A DNA stretch of 64,000 nucleotides from JAXLWB01 sp046328715 (GCA_046328715.1 JAXLWB010000027.1:62001-126000); one strand, 5' to 3'; shown: positions 51,512 to 61,187, counted from the stretch's first letter. Notes: generated by a model not told the origin, from the sequence alone. Program-made: numbers and translations.

Positions 51512-51882
51512 TCTTGTGGTTGCTTTGTAGAGATAAGTCAGAAACTCGTCTCTACAGGATGGTTTACCTTATTATCTTTGATTTTTATCGTTCAACAATG
51601 GTGATCTTTTACAAAGATTTTGGTTAATGATTGGGCAATCGTGGCGTAGATTGTTGCTTCACCATATCCCCAGCCCGACTGCCCTGCGTCGACATCAGTT
51701 GTTAAATTGTATCTAACACGGCTAGAAGAGCTTAGATTAACCTGTAGTATCGCACAGGCTTGTTCCCAGCCTGATGGGCAGGTGTTAGCGTAGGTCGCCG
51801 CAGCGTGATGCCTATGCTCCCAGCCCTATGGGCGTGGGTTATCATAGGTCGCCGCGTTGCGGCTAAATGCCTTGTCCCCTTG
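51512..51882. other. 371-bp spacer with a tandem pair of about 40-bp repeats
   Basis: Two copies (51762-51801 and 51816-51855; about 80% identical; cores CCCAGCC...ATGGGC and AGGTCGCCGC) lie 54 bp apart. CTTGTCCCCTTGTCACCCC words (51869-51888) overlap the stop of the xdhD-like gene. The spacer also holds the 51526-51556 hairpin of the permease 5' region. I see no gene here and no recognisable purine riboswitch. Confidence 0.65.
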
Positions 51883-54618
51883 TCACCCCTTCAGCTTCTC
51901 TGCCAGTTGTGCCTTGAGCCACTTTTTATCGCAGGGCAGGCTGTAGCAGCGCACGCCGGTGGCGTTGTAGATGGCGTTGATGATGGCCGGTGTGGTCGGG
52001 ATCGAGGCCAGTTCGCCCACGCCTTTGGCACCGTAGGGGCCATCCTTGGTCTGCTCTTCGACAAAGAAGGAGATGACTTCGGGCGTTTGCTCGATGGTTG
52101 GCAGGTTGACTTTCTTGAGCGTATCGGTGACGACGACACCCTCCTTGAGCACAAAGTTTTCCTGGAGCGCCATGCCCATGCCCATTGAGATCGAGCCTTC
52201 CACCTGCCCTTGCAGCGCCAGCGGATTCATCACACGACCGACATCATTGGCGGCGATCACCTTAATCACCTTGGTCTCTCCAGTTTTAATGTCCACTTCC
52301 ACCAATGCTGCCTGGGCACCGAAGCCAAAGGCAAAATGGTGATACTTGGGCGCCATCGGTGCCACATATTGATAGCTCATCTTGGGCACTCGTCCCTCAC
52401 GGCGTGCCTGTTTGACGACATCCGTCAACGGCACTTTGTTGGCATGATTGTGGACATACCCACCCTCGAAGCGCAATGTCTCCGGTGCGGCATCCAACAT
52501 TTCGGCGGCGGTCTGGCTGAGCAGCTTGCGCACTTCAATGGCAGCGTAGCGGGCGGCATTACCCGTGACATAGGTCTGGCGTGAGGCTGTGGTGGCCGCA
52601 CAATCGAGCGTCAAATCGGTGTCGGCAACCAACACATCGACCTGCGGATAGGGCACGCCTAGTTCTTCACTGACAATCTGCGCCAAGACGCCGACCAACC
52701 CCTGCCCGATCTCGGCGGCACCGGCTCGCACGGAAGCTCGCCCGTTAGCAAAGAGTTCGACCTCGGCCCCCGCGGCGTCGTAGGCACCTGAGCCAAAACC
52801 TGTGTTTTTGTAGGCACAGGCGACACCCCAGGCCCGCCGTTTGTCCCCTTCCACCGCCACAAAGGAATGTTTCTTCATCTCCTCTGCCACTTTTTCCAAG
52901 GCAATGGGCAGACCGCAGCTTTCGGTCAGTTCGTGGCCCGCCAGTGTCTTTTTACCCACAGAGAGGATATTCTTGCGGCGGAATTCAATTGGGTCCATGC
53001 CCAGTTCTTTGGCCAATTCGTCCATCTGGCTTTCCATGGCAAAGCCGCTCTGGGTCACGCCAAAGCCACGAAAGGCACCGCAGGGCACGTTGTTGGTATA
53101 CATGGCATAGGTCGTCACCTTGGCGTTGGGCACCGAGTTGGGACCGGCGGCGTGGGTAGTGGCGCGCAACATAACGTGATTGCTCAGGCTGGCATAGGCA
53201 CCGCCGTCGCCATAGATCTCGACTTCGTGCGCCATCAGCTTGCCATCTTTGGTTGCACCCGTCTTCATCTTGATCTGCGTGGCATGGCGTTTGGGATGGA
53301 AGGTGAGCGACTCCTTGCGGCTGAAGACCATCTTGACCGGGCGTTTGCTCTTTTGGGCGAGCAGCGCCACATGGATCTGCACGCTGACATCCTCCTTGCC
53401 GCCAAAGGCACCGCCAATCAGACAGTTGACCACCCGAATCTGCGACTCGGGAACATCCAGCGTCGCAGCGATCTGCGCCCGGTCACCAAAGGGGATCTGC
53501 CCGCCACAATAAACCGTGATACGCCCATCCGGTCCGGGCACGGCCAATCCGGCTTCCGGCTCGATGAAGCCATGTTCGACAAACTGCGTGCGATATTCGC
53601 GCTCGATGACCACATCCGAAGCGGCAAAGCCAGCGGCGATATCGCCGTTTTCCAGGTTGTAGATCGCTTTGAAGTTGCCGCCTTCGTGGTGCGGATGGAG
53701 CAGGACAGCACCTGGTTGCGCTGCCTGTTTGGGATCGCTGAGCACAGGCAGCGGTTCATAGTCAACTTCGATCAGCTTGAGCGCTTCTTCGGCGATCTCC
53801 TCGCTTTCGGCGGCGACCAGCGCAATCGCATCGCCCATGTAGCGCACCTTGTCGTAACAGAGCACCGGCCAATCAACCTCGTGGACGCCGCAATCTTTGC
53901 GCCCGGGAATGTCGTCGGCAGTCAGTACGACGACAACCCCTGGCAGTGCCTTGGCTTTGCTCGTATCGACTCTGAGCAGGTTGGCATGGGGGTGCTTGGA
54001 ACGCAGCGCCCGGGCATAGAGCATTCCTTCGACGTAGAGATCATCGGCGTAGATGCCTTTGCCCGTCACCTTGGCCACCGCATCAGGGCGGGGCAGCGGT
54101 TGGCTGATGGCATGCATCGCCTGTTTGACTAGCGGCAGGTTGGGCACCTCTTGCCCGGCAGCCTGCTGGATCGCACGGACGATGGCGTTGTGACCGGTGC
54201 AGCGGCAGATATTGAATTGATGCCCGTCGTAAATTTCGTCGAGTGTGGGATTGGGATGTTTGTCGAGCAGCACCTTGGTCGATATGATAAAACCGGGCGT
54301 GCAGAAACCGCATTGCGTTGCGCCCTGGTCGATATACGCCTGCTGGATCGGGTGCAGCGTGCCATCAGGAGCGGCTATCCCTTCGATGGTTGTAACCTCA
54401 GCCCCATCACACTTTTTCATCTGCACCAAACAGGAACGCTCCGCCTTACCGTCACGAATCACCATGCAGCTACCACAGTGACCAGTGCCGCAGCCATCCT
54501 TGGTGCCGGTTAGCCGCAACTGGTCACGGATGACATCCATTAAGTTGCTGTTGGGGGCGGCACTCACCGGATGCGGTGTGCCGTTTACGGTCAGGGTGAA
54601 GGTTTGTTTGTCGGTCAT
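51883..54618 (-). CDS. xdhD: XdhD-like xanthine dehydrogenase: [2Fe-2S] + molybdopterin fusion
   Basis: The 911-aa protein has a plant-type [2Fe-2S] domain (C43, C48, C51, C63) and a second [2Fe-2S] helical domain (C-G-F-C about 102, C-R-C about 137), then molybdopterin-binding domains (about 165-905). The latter contain G-G-A-F-G-G-K-E and C-G-A-F-R-G-F-G motifs and a terminal P-Y-G-A-K-G-V-G-E segment. The FAD domain of canonical xanthine dehydrogenase is absent, as in the XdhD/YgfN type linked to selenium-dependent purine hydroxylases. No FAD subunit gene (XdhB/YgfM) is in the window. The likely reaction is hypoxanthine/xanthine oxidation. It is monocistronic here, divergent from nothing obvious. 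Confidence 0.93.
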   Translation of the reverse strand: MTDKQTFTLTVNGTPHPVSAAPNSNLMDVIRDQLRLTGTKDGCGTGHCGSCMVIRDGKAERSCLVQMKKCDGAEVTTIEGIAAPDGTLHPIQQAYIDQGATQCGFCTPGFIISTKVLLDKHPNPTLDEIYDGHQFNICRCTGHNAIVRAIQQAAGQEVPNLPLVKQAMHAISQPLPRPDAVAKVTGKGIYADDLYVEGMLYARALRSKHPHANLLRVDTSKAKALPGVVVVLTADDIPGRKDCGVHEVDWPVLCYDKVRYMGDAIALVAAESEEIAEEALKLIEVDYEPLPVLSDPKQAAQPGAVLLHPHHEGGNFKAIYNLENGDIAAGFAASDVVIEREYRTQFVEHGFIEPEAGLAVPGPDGRITVYCGGQIPFGDRAQIAATLDVPESQIRVVNCLIGGAFGGKEDVSVQIHVALLAQKSKRPVKMVFSRKESLTFHPKRHATQIKMKTGATKDGKLMAHEVEIYGDGGAYASLSNHVMLRATTHAAGPNSVPNAKVTTYAMYTNNVPCGAFRGFGVTQSGFAMESQMDELAKELGMDPIEFRRKNILSVGKKTLAGHELTESCGLPIALEKVAEEMKKHSFVAVEGDKRRAWGVACAYKNTGFGSGAYDAAGAEVELFANGRASVRAGAAEIGQGLVGVLAQIVSEELGVPYPQVDVLVADTDLTLDCAATTASRQTYVTGNAARYAAIEVRKLLSQTAAEMLDAAPETLRFEGGYVHNHANKVPLTDVVKQARREGRVPKMSYQYVAPMAPKYHHFAFGFGAQAALVEVDIKTGETKVIKVIAANDVGRVMNPLALQGQVEGSISMGMGMALQENFVLKEGVVVTDTLKKVNLPTIEQTPEVISFFVEEQTKDGPYGAKGVGELASIPTTPAIINAIYNATGVRCYSLPCDKKWLKAQLAEKLKG

Positions 54619-54877
54619 TGTTTATCCTCTCCTAAATTTACGCTACTTCTTTAGTGCCATTCAATATGCATGGTCTTCTGTATCAAACTTTTCAGGTAGA
54701 TTTGCGAAGAAAACCAGTTTTCGAGAATAATTCACAGTATTGGCTGCTTGCAGGTAGGTTTGCTCGTAATCTAGCATTATGATTGATCCGGAATATCAGC
54801 GTTACAAGCGTAATTATCCAACTTTTCCCGGCGTGGCAACTTGTAGCTGAAAGTTACTGCTTCCTCCGTATGTCTCG

Positions 54878-55315
54878 TTAGTTCATCGTTCGTTCAAGCG
54901 ATTGAAGGATACTGTCAACGATAGGGTCTTCAATGCCAATCTCAGATGAGGCACAAATATAGGTTACGAATAACATGATCTCGCTAGAACGCAACCACCA
55001 CACTTGCCAACGTTGCTCTTCCTCATTACCATCTTCTACAATGCCGTACTGAATTGAGTAACCGAGGAATTGACCTGCGTCAACTTTTCTAACTTTTGGA
55101 CTTCCTTCAACGTCATGGGCAAGATTCAAATCTGCAATATGCTCTTCCAAGAACTCCAGCAGATCTTGATCGGTAACAACTTCACCTTTTTCATACAAAC
55201 TGATTTGAAGCGCCCCAATGGGATCTTGAGCGCTGAATGTCCAACAACTTTCGTCAACTTTTCCCAACCAAGTTTCAGGTATATCAATACTCCATGAATA
55301 GGCTTGGAAGAGCAT
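54878..55315 (-). CDS. Uncharacterised 145-aa acidic protein
   Basis: The ATG at 55315 has AAGGAG 7 nt upstream. The sequence (W-S-I-D-I-P-E-T-W, later Q-F-L-G-Y-S-I-Q-Y and I-M-L-F-V-T-Y-I-C) resembles DUF1795/DUF3805-type beta-rich proteins with a P-x-x-W motif. No signal peptide is present. I cannot assign a function. Neighbours are xdhD and a damaged DUF2283-type gene. Confidence 0.7.
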   Translation of the reverse strand: MLFQAYSWSIDIPETWLGKVDESCWTFSAQDPIGALQISLYEKGEVVTDQDLLEFLEEHIADLNLAHDVEGSPKVRKVDAGQFLGYSIQYGIVEDGNEEEQRWQVWWLRSSEIMLFVTYICASSEIGIEDPIVDSILQSLERTMN

Positions 55316-55347
55316 CAAATCACTCCTTAGAGACGTAGCAGATTCTT

Positions 55348-55626
55348 ATGAACGAAATCTAAATCAATTACGATGAAGAAGCAGATGTTCTGTACGTGTC
55401 TTTCGGACGTAGCGACCATGTGACAGGTATTGAGTTGACTGACAATGTGTTGCTCCGTCTAGACACAGGCAAAACAACTGGCTTGCCACCTCGTGCGATT
55501 GGTCTGACCTTTATCAGTTATGAACGGATGATGGCTCATTTTCAAAATCAGCCAATCCCAGTTTCCTTGACAAATCTCCGTCAACTTCCAGAGCAGCTTC
55601 TTCAATTGCTTTGTGTGTTTCAATAA
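55348..55626 (+). pseudogene. DUF2283-like gene with an early in-frame stop
   Basis: From the ATG at 55348 the frame reads M-N-E-I, then TAA (55360-55362), then I-N-Y-D-E-E-A-D-V-L-Y-V-S-F. This is the typical DUF2283 N-terminal core, and the frame stays open to 55626. A single C-to-T change (CAA to TAA) would explain it. Alternatively, translation starts at the GTG at 55396 with loss of the conserved core, or there is a base error. Relatives are short proteins often near toxin genes. Confidence 0.7.
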
Positions 55627-55649
55627 GTATGGCTTTTAGTTGCTGCTCG

Positions 55650-56105
55650 CTAAGCATATTCTTGTACGCTAATTTCCAGCATTGATTTGACATCCCATTC
55701 GTTTCTTTCCAACTTCGCTGTTGTCTCTACCCACACCAAATGCGTCTCGCATCCACAATCCGACGACCCGAACCCCACCATTGGCACTACTGTCCCAGGC
55801 AATTCTCGCAACTTGTTCGCCCATTCACATTCCCGCCGCACGGAATCGCATGTCCACCAGACTTCTTCCACTTCACAGGCGGCTCGTAGATAGTCGATAT
55901 GCCAGCGCAGCCGTTTCTCCTTGCGCAGATGGCGTCCCACTCGTGCTGCCAGCCCACCGGGTCCGAAGGCGCTGCCGACGTAGATGTAATAGCCAGGTTG
56001 CAAAACCAGATCGCCCAAGCGTCCGATACGAACAGTTTGTGTTGTGGCTGCTCGCAAAATCAGGGCGTAAGTGCCAGGACGTTTGTCAATCTCCAATCGT
56101 TGCAT
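55650..56105 (-). CDS. DUF123 / GIY-YIG-like nuclease domain protein
   Basis: The 151-aa protein has the start G-T-Y-A-L-I-L, then G-Y-Y-I-Y-V-G-S-A-F and R-V-G-R-H-L. W-H-I-D-Y-L and C-x-C/H-rich residues (S-D-C-G-C-E-T-H-L) follow. It matches the DUF123 family distantly related to GIY-YIG nucleases. The gene ends 24 bp from the DUF2283-like gene (convergent). Its biological role is unknown, possibly DNA metabolism. Confidence 0.85.
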   Translation of the reverse strand: MQRLEIDKRPGTYALILRAATTQTVRIGRLGDLVLQPGYYIYVGSAFGPGGLAARVGRHLRKEKRLRWHIDYLRAACEVEEVWWTCDSVRRECEWANKLRELPGTVVPMVGFGSSDCGCETHLVWVETTAKLERNEWDVKSMLEISVQEYA

Positions 56106-56128
56106 GGTGCAGAACCACGGATTTGGGG

Positions 56129-57556
56129 TTACGCCGATTTGTTGCTGGTTTGGCCGCTATCGAAAAAGATACTCAGTTCACTAATGGCAGGGCAAGCGCC
56201 TGCGGCAGCGATGGTCAGGCGAATTTTGTCAGTCGTACAGGTCGCTCCGCGCACCAAACGACGATTACCGATGGCCTGACCACGATCATATTCCTGCCAT
56301 TGTCCAGCTTGATCGACTTCGATCAAAAACTCATCGACCCGTTGCCCCAAGGCAATGAACTCACGCAGTCGGATAATGTTAAAGGTGATTGGCTGCGGAA
56401 ATCGCAACTCAACCTGGGCTGAGGTGATCGCATCATCGGTTGTCCAGTAGGTAGTTGTGTCGCCATCCAGCAAATGGTCAGGGGCGAACTGCTCATCCTG
56501 GCCACGCCAATGAGTTGCACTGACTTGCGCATCGCTTGCCAAATTGGCCTCGAAGATTGCATTCAGGCGTTTGCGAAACGCGCTCAGTGCTGCTACATCC
56601 TGCGCTGGGATTTGCCCACGCCGATCCGGTGGTAGGTTGAGCAACAAAGATGCCCCACGCCCGACCGACTGAAAGTAGAGATCGAGCAGATTTTCAGGCG
56701 AACGGACTTTGTCATCTTCCGCCGGATGATAAAACCAGCCCGGACGAATCGAGACGTCACATTCGGCGGGAATCCAGTCGCTGCCCGAACGGTCACCCTG
56801 ATTTAATACGTGGTTATCAGCATTCCCAGGTGAAAATTGGTTGCCATCCATCGTATGCCAACAAGGATCTCCGGCGATTCCCTTCTCGTTGCCTACCCAA
56901 CGCACATCCGGCCCGGCGTCGCTAAAGATACAGGCATTGGGTTGAAGTGCACGCACAATTTTCCAGGTGTTGGGCCAGTCGTAATAGGTATGGTTATCGA
57001 TCTTGCGCATCTCCCGGTGTCCGCCATAAAAACCGTCGCCGCCGTTGGCCCCATCGAACCAGACTTCAAACAGCGGGCCATAATTGCTGCAAAGTTCAAT
57101 CAACTGGGCACGGTAATAGTCGAGATAGGCCGCACTGCCATAGTCGGGATGATTGCGATCCCAGGGGGAAAGATAGACGCCAAATTTCAGACCGTGGCTT
57201 CGACACGCACCGGCCAGCTCGCGCACGACATCGCCTTGGCCATTGCGCCACGGGCTGTTTTTGACCGAATGTTCGGTAAATTGCGAAGGCCACAGGCAAA
57301 AGCCATCATGGTGTTTGCAGGTGAGGATCAGCCCAGCCATACCCCCAGCCTCCGCAGCCCCTACGATCTGGTTTGCGTCGAAATCGGTCGGAGCAAACAA
57401 CGCAGGCGACTCGTCCCCATAACCCCACTCTTTATCGGAAAAGGTGTTGACAGTAAAGTGAACAAAGCCGTACACCTCCATCTGATGCCAAGCCAACTGG
57501 CGAGGGGATGGGACGGGGAGAAGTGGTTGTGGTGCTACAGGCTCGTTGTACGACAT
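56129..57556 (-). CDS. Alpha-L-fucosidase (GH29) with C-terminal F5/8-type domain
   Basis: This 475-aa glycoside hydrolase contains the GH29 features F-V-H-F-T-V-N-T-F, T-C-K-H-H-D-G-F-C-L-W, G-V-Y-L-S-P-W-D and nucleophile region V-W-F-D-G-A-N-G (about residue 172). The C-terminal part (about 350-470) is a discoidin-like carbohydrate-binding domain. No signal peptide is seen, so the enzyme may be cytoplasmic and act on imported fucosylated oligosaccharides. It could complement the sugar ABC system at 1-7 kb. Catalytic acid/base residue identity is not certain. Confidence 0.92.
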   Translation of the reverse strand: MSYNEPVAPQPLLPVPSPRQLAWHQMEVYGFVHFTVNTFSDKEWGYGDESPALFAPTDFDANQIVGAAEAGGMAGLILTCKHHDGFCLWPSQFTEHSVKNSPWRNGQGDVVRELAGACRSHGLKFGVYLSPWDRNHPDYGSAAYLDYYRAQLIELCSNYGPLFEVWFDGANGGDGFYGGHREMRKIDNHTYYDWPNTWKIVRALQPNACIFSDAGPDVRWVGNEKGIAGDPCWHTMDGNQFSPGNADNHVLNQGDRSGSDWIPAECDVSIRPGWFYHPAEDDKVRSPENLLDLYFQSVGRGASLLLNLPPDRRGQIPAQDVAALSAFRKRLNAIFEANLASDAQVSATHWRGQDEQFAPDHLLDGDTTTYWTTDDAITSAQVELRFPQPITFNIIRLREFIALGQRVDEFLIEVDQAGQWQEYDRGQAIGNRRLVRGATCTTDKIRLTIAAAGACPAISELSIFFDSGQTSNKSA

Positions 57557-57632
57557 CGCTTAAATTCACTTCCAACTTGACGCTATGCTTGTTGTCTGCC
57601 AAACATGGATCAGCGCAACGCTAAATCCGTGG

Positions 57633-58067
57633 TTATTTCCAGATTGAGACTAACGTTCCTGCCGTCACCAGAATGGCCGCCAGTGCTGACTTCCAGGTTA
57701 ACGGTTCTCCCAAGAAAATCACCGACATGACCAGAATCAGCGCCAAACTTGACTTGTCGATGGGTGCGACTAAGGATGCCTCGCCCATTTGCAGCGCCCG
57801 AAAGTAAAAGAGCCAGGAAAGCCCAGTGGCGATTCCCGAAAGAATGAGAAAAATGAGGGTCGTGCGCGACAAGGTTGTTAAGCCACCCAATTGTCCACGC
57901 CAAAACACAATCCCCCAGGCGATGATCAGAATCACAATTGTGCGGATTGCTGTCGCTAGGTCAGAGTTGACATCCTTAATCCCGATCTTGGCGAAGATGG
58001 TTGTTAATGCCGCAAAAAAAGCAGATAGTAACGCAAAGACCCACCAGAGTTGAAGTTTGTCAGCCAT
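57633..58067 (-). CDS. EamA/DMT-family small membrane protein
   Basis: The 144-aa protein has five predicted helices with a signature of the single-EamA-domain transporters (F-A-A-L-T-T-I-F-A-K-I-G at the start; P-I-D-K-S-S-L; F-L-G-E-P-L-T at the end). It likely forms a homodimer in the cytoplasmic membrane. The substrate is unknown. The gene is 5 bp upstream-adjacent to the SWIM-domain gene and cotranscribed with it. Confidence 0.85.
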   Translation of the reverse strand: MADKLQLWWVFALLSAFFAALTTIFAKIGIKDVNSDLATAIRTIVILIIAWGIVFWRGQLGGLTTLSRTTLIFLILSGIATGLSWLFYFRALQMGEASLVAPIDKSSLALILVMSVIFLGEPLTWKSALAAILVTAGTLVSIWK

Positions 58068-58072
58068 AGAGC

Positions 58073-59869
58073 CTACAACCTCCCTAATAGTGCCATCAGT
58101 TTATACTTGCGTTGGTGTTGGTTACGAATAGATTGAAAATAACTATTCCATTCTGCACTTCGATCTACGGCCTGATAGGCTTTTTTGACACGTTGTAGCC
58201 ATTGGACAGCATATTCATATCGGTCGGCTTTTCCCGCATCCATGATCGATTCTGCTTGTCGCCTGGCTTGTTGAATCACCCAATCGGGTCGGTGTGAATA
58301 GACCTGATCCATGACAAATTCTAATGTGGTGTAATCAAAACCGTCGTTCACCAGAGCAATTGCATCATCCCATAACTGTTCGCTCAAGAATATCTCGGCT
58401 TTTGCACGAGCATGTTCCCAATGGCTTTTGTTGCGCAACACATCAAGCACCTGCGTTCGTATGCTGGGCCATTCATCGCTAGCCATCGTATGCAGTCGTT
58501 GATACTCTGTCAGTGTGGGTTGCTCGGCCAGCATGGTGACCAGCATCGGTAACGCATTCGATTGATCACCGAGCGCCGAATAGTGATCGTACAACCACTT
58601 CGCCAGTGGATATTTGAGTCCTTCCTGTTGGACTAAGCCGTGTTTGGCAACGCGCACCGATTCGGCAATTGCGCCTTGTTGATGGAGTGCCATTACAACT
58701 TCAAATAGCACATTGACATCCTGTACAAATTCGATTGCTTCCACAGTTGCCTCGGCAAATCGTCCCATCTGCACAAGTTTCAACAGGTAGAGATTGAATT
58801 GCCCTTCGGCTTGGGCTAAGTTCAGATATTCTTGCGTTCGCCCTTGCCGTTCCAGGATGCGCAACCGCACCAATGCCAATTCATCCGCCATCGCTGGAGC
58901 TTCATCTTCCCATGCCCCTTTTTCTGTGATCTCACCTGCCAATGCCCGCTGCAAGGGCGCATAATCCCAGCCATATTCTACCGCTAAGAGCGCAGTGTCA
59001 AACGCTGTATCCCCGTTGTGATCCTCAACTGTTTCGTTCCAATCGTTGAGTTTCTCCTCGATAGCATCGAGCTGAGATTGACTAAATTTGCTGCTCAAAA
59101 TCAGTTCTGCCCAAATCGAGTCGAATTGTGGCAATAGGTCAAAGCTGCCGTCGTCTCCTTCTTCGTCGTAGGAGTCGTAATATCCTTCATAGCTACCGGG
59201 CAATGCGGATACAAATTCATCGGTCAAAATATCCAGCATGAGATAGGCATTGTCGTAGTTACTATCCGTCATCATCTTCGACACTTGATCTAGCATTTGA
59301 TTGGCTGTATCGAATTTGCTAAACCCTTTCAGCGCTTTGCGAATCTGTGTTTTAGTAGCTTTGGCATCCAACAGTGTAGCAGACGGCGCAGGTTTGATAG
59401 GTACAGATGGGGCAGTTACAGGGTGTGCAGTTGGAATTTTGGCAGTCAATTGCTGTTGCGCAGCCCAAGCTTCTATATCCTCACTAAGCGTGCGCGTCGT
59501 TCCTGCCAGGTGAATCACGAGCGCACTTAGTTGCTCTTTGGAGAGATCTTTTATCAATTCGGCAACGGTTGGGCGGTTCTCAATCGTACTTTTCTGCTCT
59601 AATGCTGTCAGCAAGGTTGCGACCACATGTTTACACCAGCCGCCATAGGGGCAACTACAATCGACGCTACCAATTCCACCTGGCGTGAAGTGAATCGTCA
59701 CAGTGTAGGGATCAGCCTCACTCCCAGCAACTTCAGCATAGAGTGTATCCCCGCGTTGCACAAGTTCTTCTACGGCACCACCTTCATAATAGTCATACCC
59801 GCGGGCATAGATCGTTGAACCAGCGTGGCTGCGAATCTCATCCTGCGTAAAATTTGGCATTGTGCTCAT
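58073..59869 (-). CDS. SWIM zinc-finger protein
   Basis: The 598-aa protein has a SWIM motif C-S-C-P...W-C-K-H (about residues 68-79) after a Y-x-Y-Y-E-G-G-x-V segment, as in bacterial SWIM proteins. A variable linker (about 135-195) and a long helical, TPR-like C-terminal region (about 280-590) follow. SWIM proteins are thought to bind DNA or proteins. The start may be M1 or M4. There is no neighbouring helicase, which is the frequent partner elsewhere. Confidence 0.87.
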   Translation of the reverse strand: MSTMPNFTQDEIRSHAGSTIYARGYDYYEGGAVEELVQRGDTLYAEVAGSEADPYTVTIHFTPGGIGSVDCSCPYGGWCKHVVATLLTALEQKSTIENRPTVAELIKDLSKEQLSALVIHLAGTTRTLSEDIEAWAAQQQLTAKIPTAHPVTAPSVPIKPAPSATLLDAKATKTQIRKALKGFSKFDTANQMLDQVSKMMTDSNYDNAYLMLDILTDEFVSALPGSYEGYYDSYDEEGDDGSFDLLPQFDSIWAELILSSKFSQSQLDAIEEKLNDWNETVEDHNGDTAFDTALLAVEYGWDYAPLQRALAGEITEKGAWEDEAPAMADELALVRLRILERQGRTQEYLNLAQAEGQFNLYLLKLVQMGRFAEATVEAIEFVQDVNVLFEVVMALHQQGAIAESVRVAKHGLVQQEGLKYPLAKWLYDHYSALGDQSNALPMLVTMLAEQPTLTEYQRLHTMASDEWPSIRTQVLDVLRNKSHWEHARAKAEIFLSEQLWDDAIALVNDGFDYTTLEFVMDQVYSHRPDWVIQQARRQAESIMDAGKADRYEYAVQWLQRVKKAYQAVDRSAEWNSYFQSIRNQHQRKYKLMALLGRL

Positions 59870-59937
59870 AGTTTGCCCGTATCAGTGTCGCCTATACCAA
59901 ATGTGGAATCTCTCAATTCCTTACCTCTCAATCTCCA

Positions 59938-61179
59938 CTAATCTAGAAACCGATCCACCTCCACAATCGTCTCTGCTAACACCTGAACGCCAAGCGCCAA
60001 GTCCTCGGGCGCAGTATACTCTTCGGGAGCATGGCTGCGACCATCGACGGAAGGAACAAAGATCATGGCGGCGGGGGCAATCTGTGCCAGGTAATTGGTA
60101 TCGTGACCTGCACCGCTGGGGGTGATCAGTGCATGAGGCTCGTAGCGGCGGCAGACGTCGAACACGATCTCGTGTAGCCATTGTGGCGGAATCACGGAAT
60201 CCATACGCGTTTCGTTGAAGACCTGGAGCGTCACCTTGCGTTCGGCACAGGCTTTTTGCGCAATCTCCAACATGGCGGCCCACATACTGTCCACCTCATG
60301 CATGTTCAAACTGCGCATCTCAGGCATGATCGTCACCTTTTCGGCGATCACGTTGCCCTGATTCGGTTCAACCAGTACACGACCGACCGTGCCAACTGTG
60401 CCAGGATGGGCGTGGACAATCTCTTCGACTGCGCTGATGATCTTGGCCGCGGCTGCCATTGCGTCACGGCGCAGGTACATGGGTGTGGCCCCGGCGTGGT
60501 TGGCTTTGCCATGTAATTCAAAGATCGCCCGCCGAATGCCGACAATGCCACTGACCGCTGCTAACTTGACCTTATGCGCTTCGAGCAACGGTCCCTGCTC
60601 AATGTGCAGCTCAATCGAAGCCGCAATGTCGCCTGGTTTGGCCAGCGGTTGACCGAGCTTCTCTGGCATGCCCCCCACCTCGCGAATTGCATCACGTAGA
60701 GTGAGGCCGTTAACAGTGCGATCTAGCCAACTCTGCTGAAAGTGATCGGTGCACATTGCTAGACTGCCCATACAGGCAATCCCGTAATCGGTGGCTTCTT
60801 CGGACATATAATCCGCCACCATCAGCGGATGGCGTAGGACAATGCCTGCTTCTCGAATTGCCCGCGTCGCCTCCAATCCGCCAAGTACCCCCAGCACACC
60901 ATCATATCGGCCACCGCCCAACACCGTGTCCGTATGCGAACCTGTGACAATCGGCGGAAGATCCTGGCTGCCTGCACGGAGGGCAAAGAGATTGCCCGCG
61001 GCGTCTAATTGTGTCTTTAGCCCTTCGGCCTCCATATGCGTGCGCAACCACTCGCGCCCCCTGCGATACGCACCCGAGGGAAAGCGCCGTGTCCAACCAG
61101 GTGCGTTGCCCTCGGTCGATAAGGCTAGGGTGTTAATGTCGTCGATTAAACGTTGTTGATTGACGGTCAATAGCGTCAT
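59938..61179 (-). CDS. Zn-dependent amidohydrolase (allantoate / N-carbamoyl amino-acid hydrolase, M20)
   Basis: The 413-aa protein has a metal site H-T-D-T-V (about residue 82) and G-G-R-Y-D-G-V-L-G-V, the E-E general-base motif in M-S-E-E-A, and later H-I-E-Q-G-P. The C-terminal H-D-x-N-Y-L-A...S-H-A-P-E-E metal ligands are also present. Members (AllC, HyuC, ureidopropionase) split carbamoyl groups from allantoate or N-carbamoyl amino acids. Next to carbamate kinase and YgeW it fits the decarbamoylation step after ring opening. Which substrate is used cannot be read here. Confidence 0.93.
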   Translation of the reverse strand: MTLLTVNQQRLIDDINTLALSTEGNAPGWTRRFPSGAYRRGREWLRTHMEAEGLKTQLDAAGNLFALRAGSQDLPPIVTGSHTDTVLGGGRYDGVLGVLGGLEATRAIREAGIVLRHPLMVADYMSEEATDYGIACMGSLAMCTDHFQQSWLDRTVNGLTLRDAIREVGGMPEKLGQPLAKPGDIAASIELHIEQGPLLEAHKVKLAAVSGIVGIRRAIFELHGKANHAGATPMYLRRDAMAAAAKIISAVEEIVHAHPGTVGTVGRVLVEPNQGNVIAEKVTIMPEMRSLNMHEVDSMWAAMLEIAQKACAERKVTLQVFNETRMDSVIPPQWLHEIVFDVCRRYEPHALITPSGAGHDTNYLAQIAPAAMIFVPSVDGRSHAPEEYTAPEDLALGVQVLAETIVEVDRFLD

Positions 61180-61187
61180 AAGGTATG

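Noticed and set aside
51512..51882. Purine riboswitch upstream of the nucleoside importer
   Set aside because: Conserved purine-aptamer junction sequences are not seen; only a simple hairpin and direct repeats.
52867..54132. 421-codon plus-strand frame opposite xdhD
   Set aside because: The minus-strand frame encodes clear Fe-S and molybdopterin motifs; the opposite frame has no domain or RBS.
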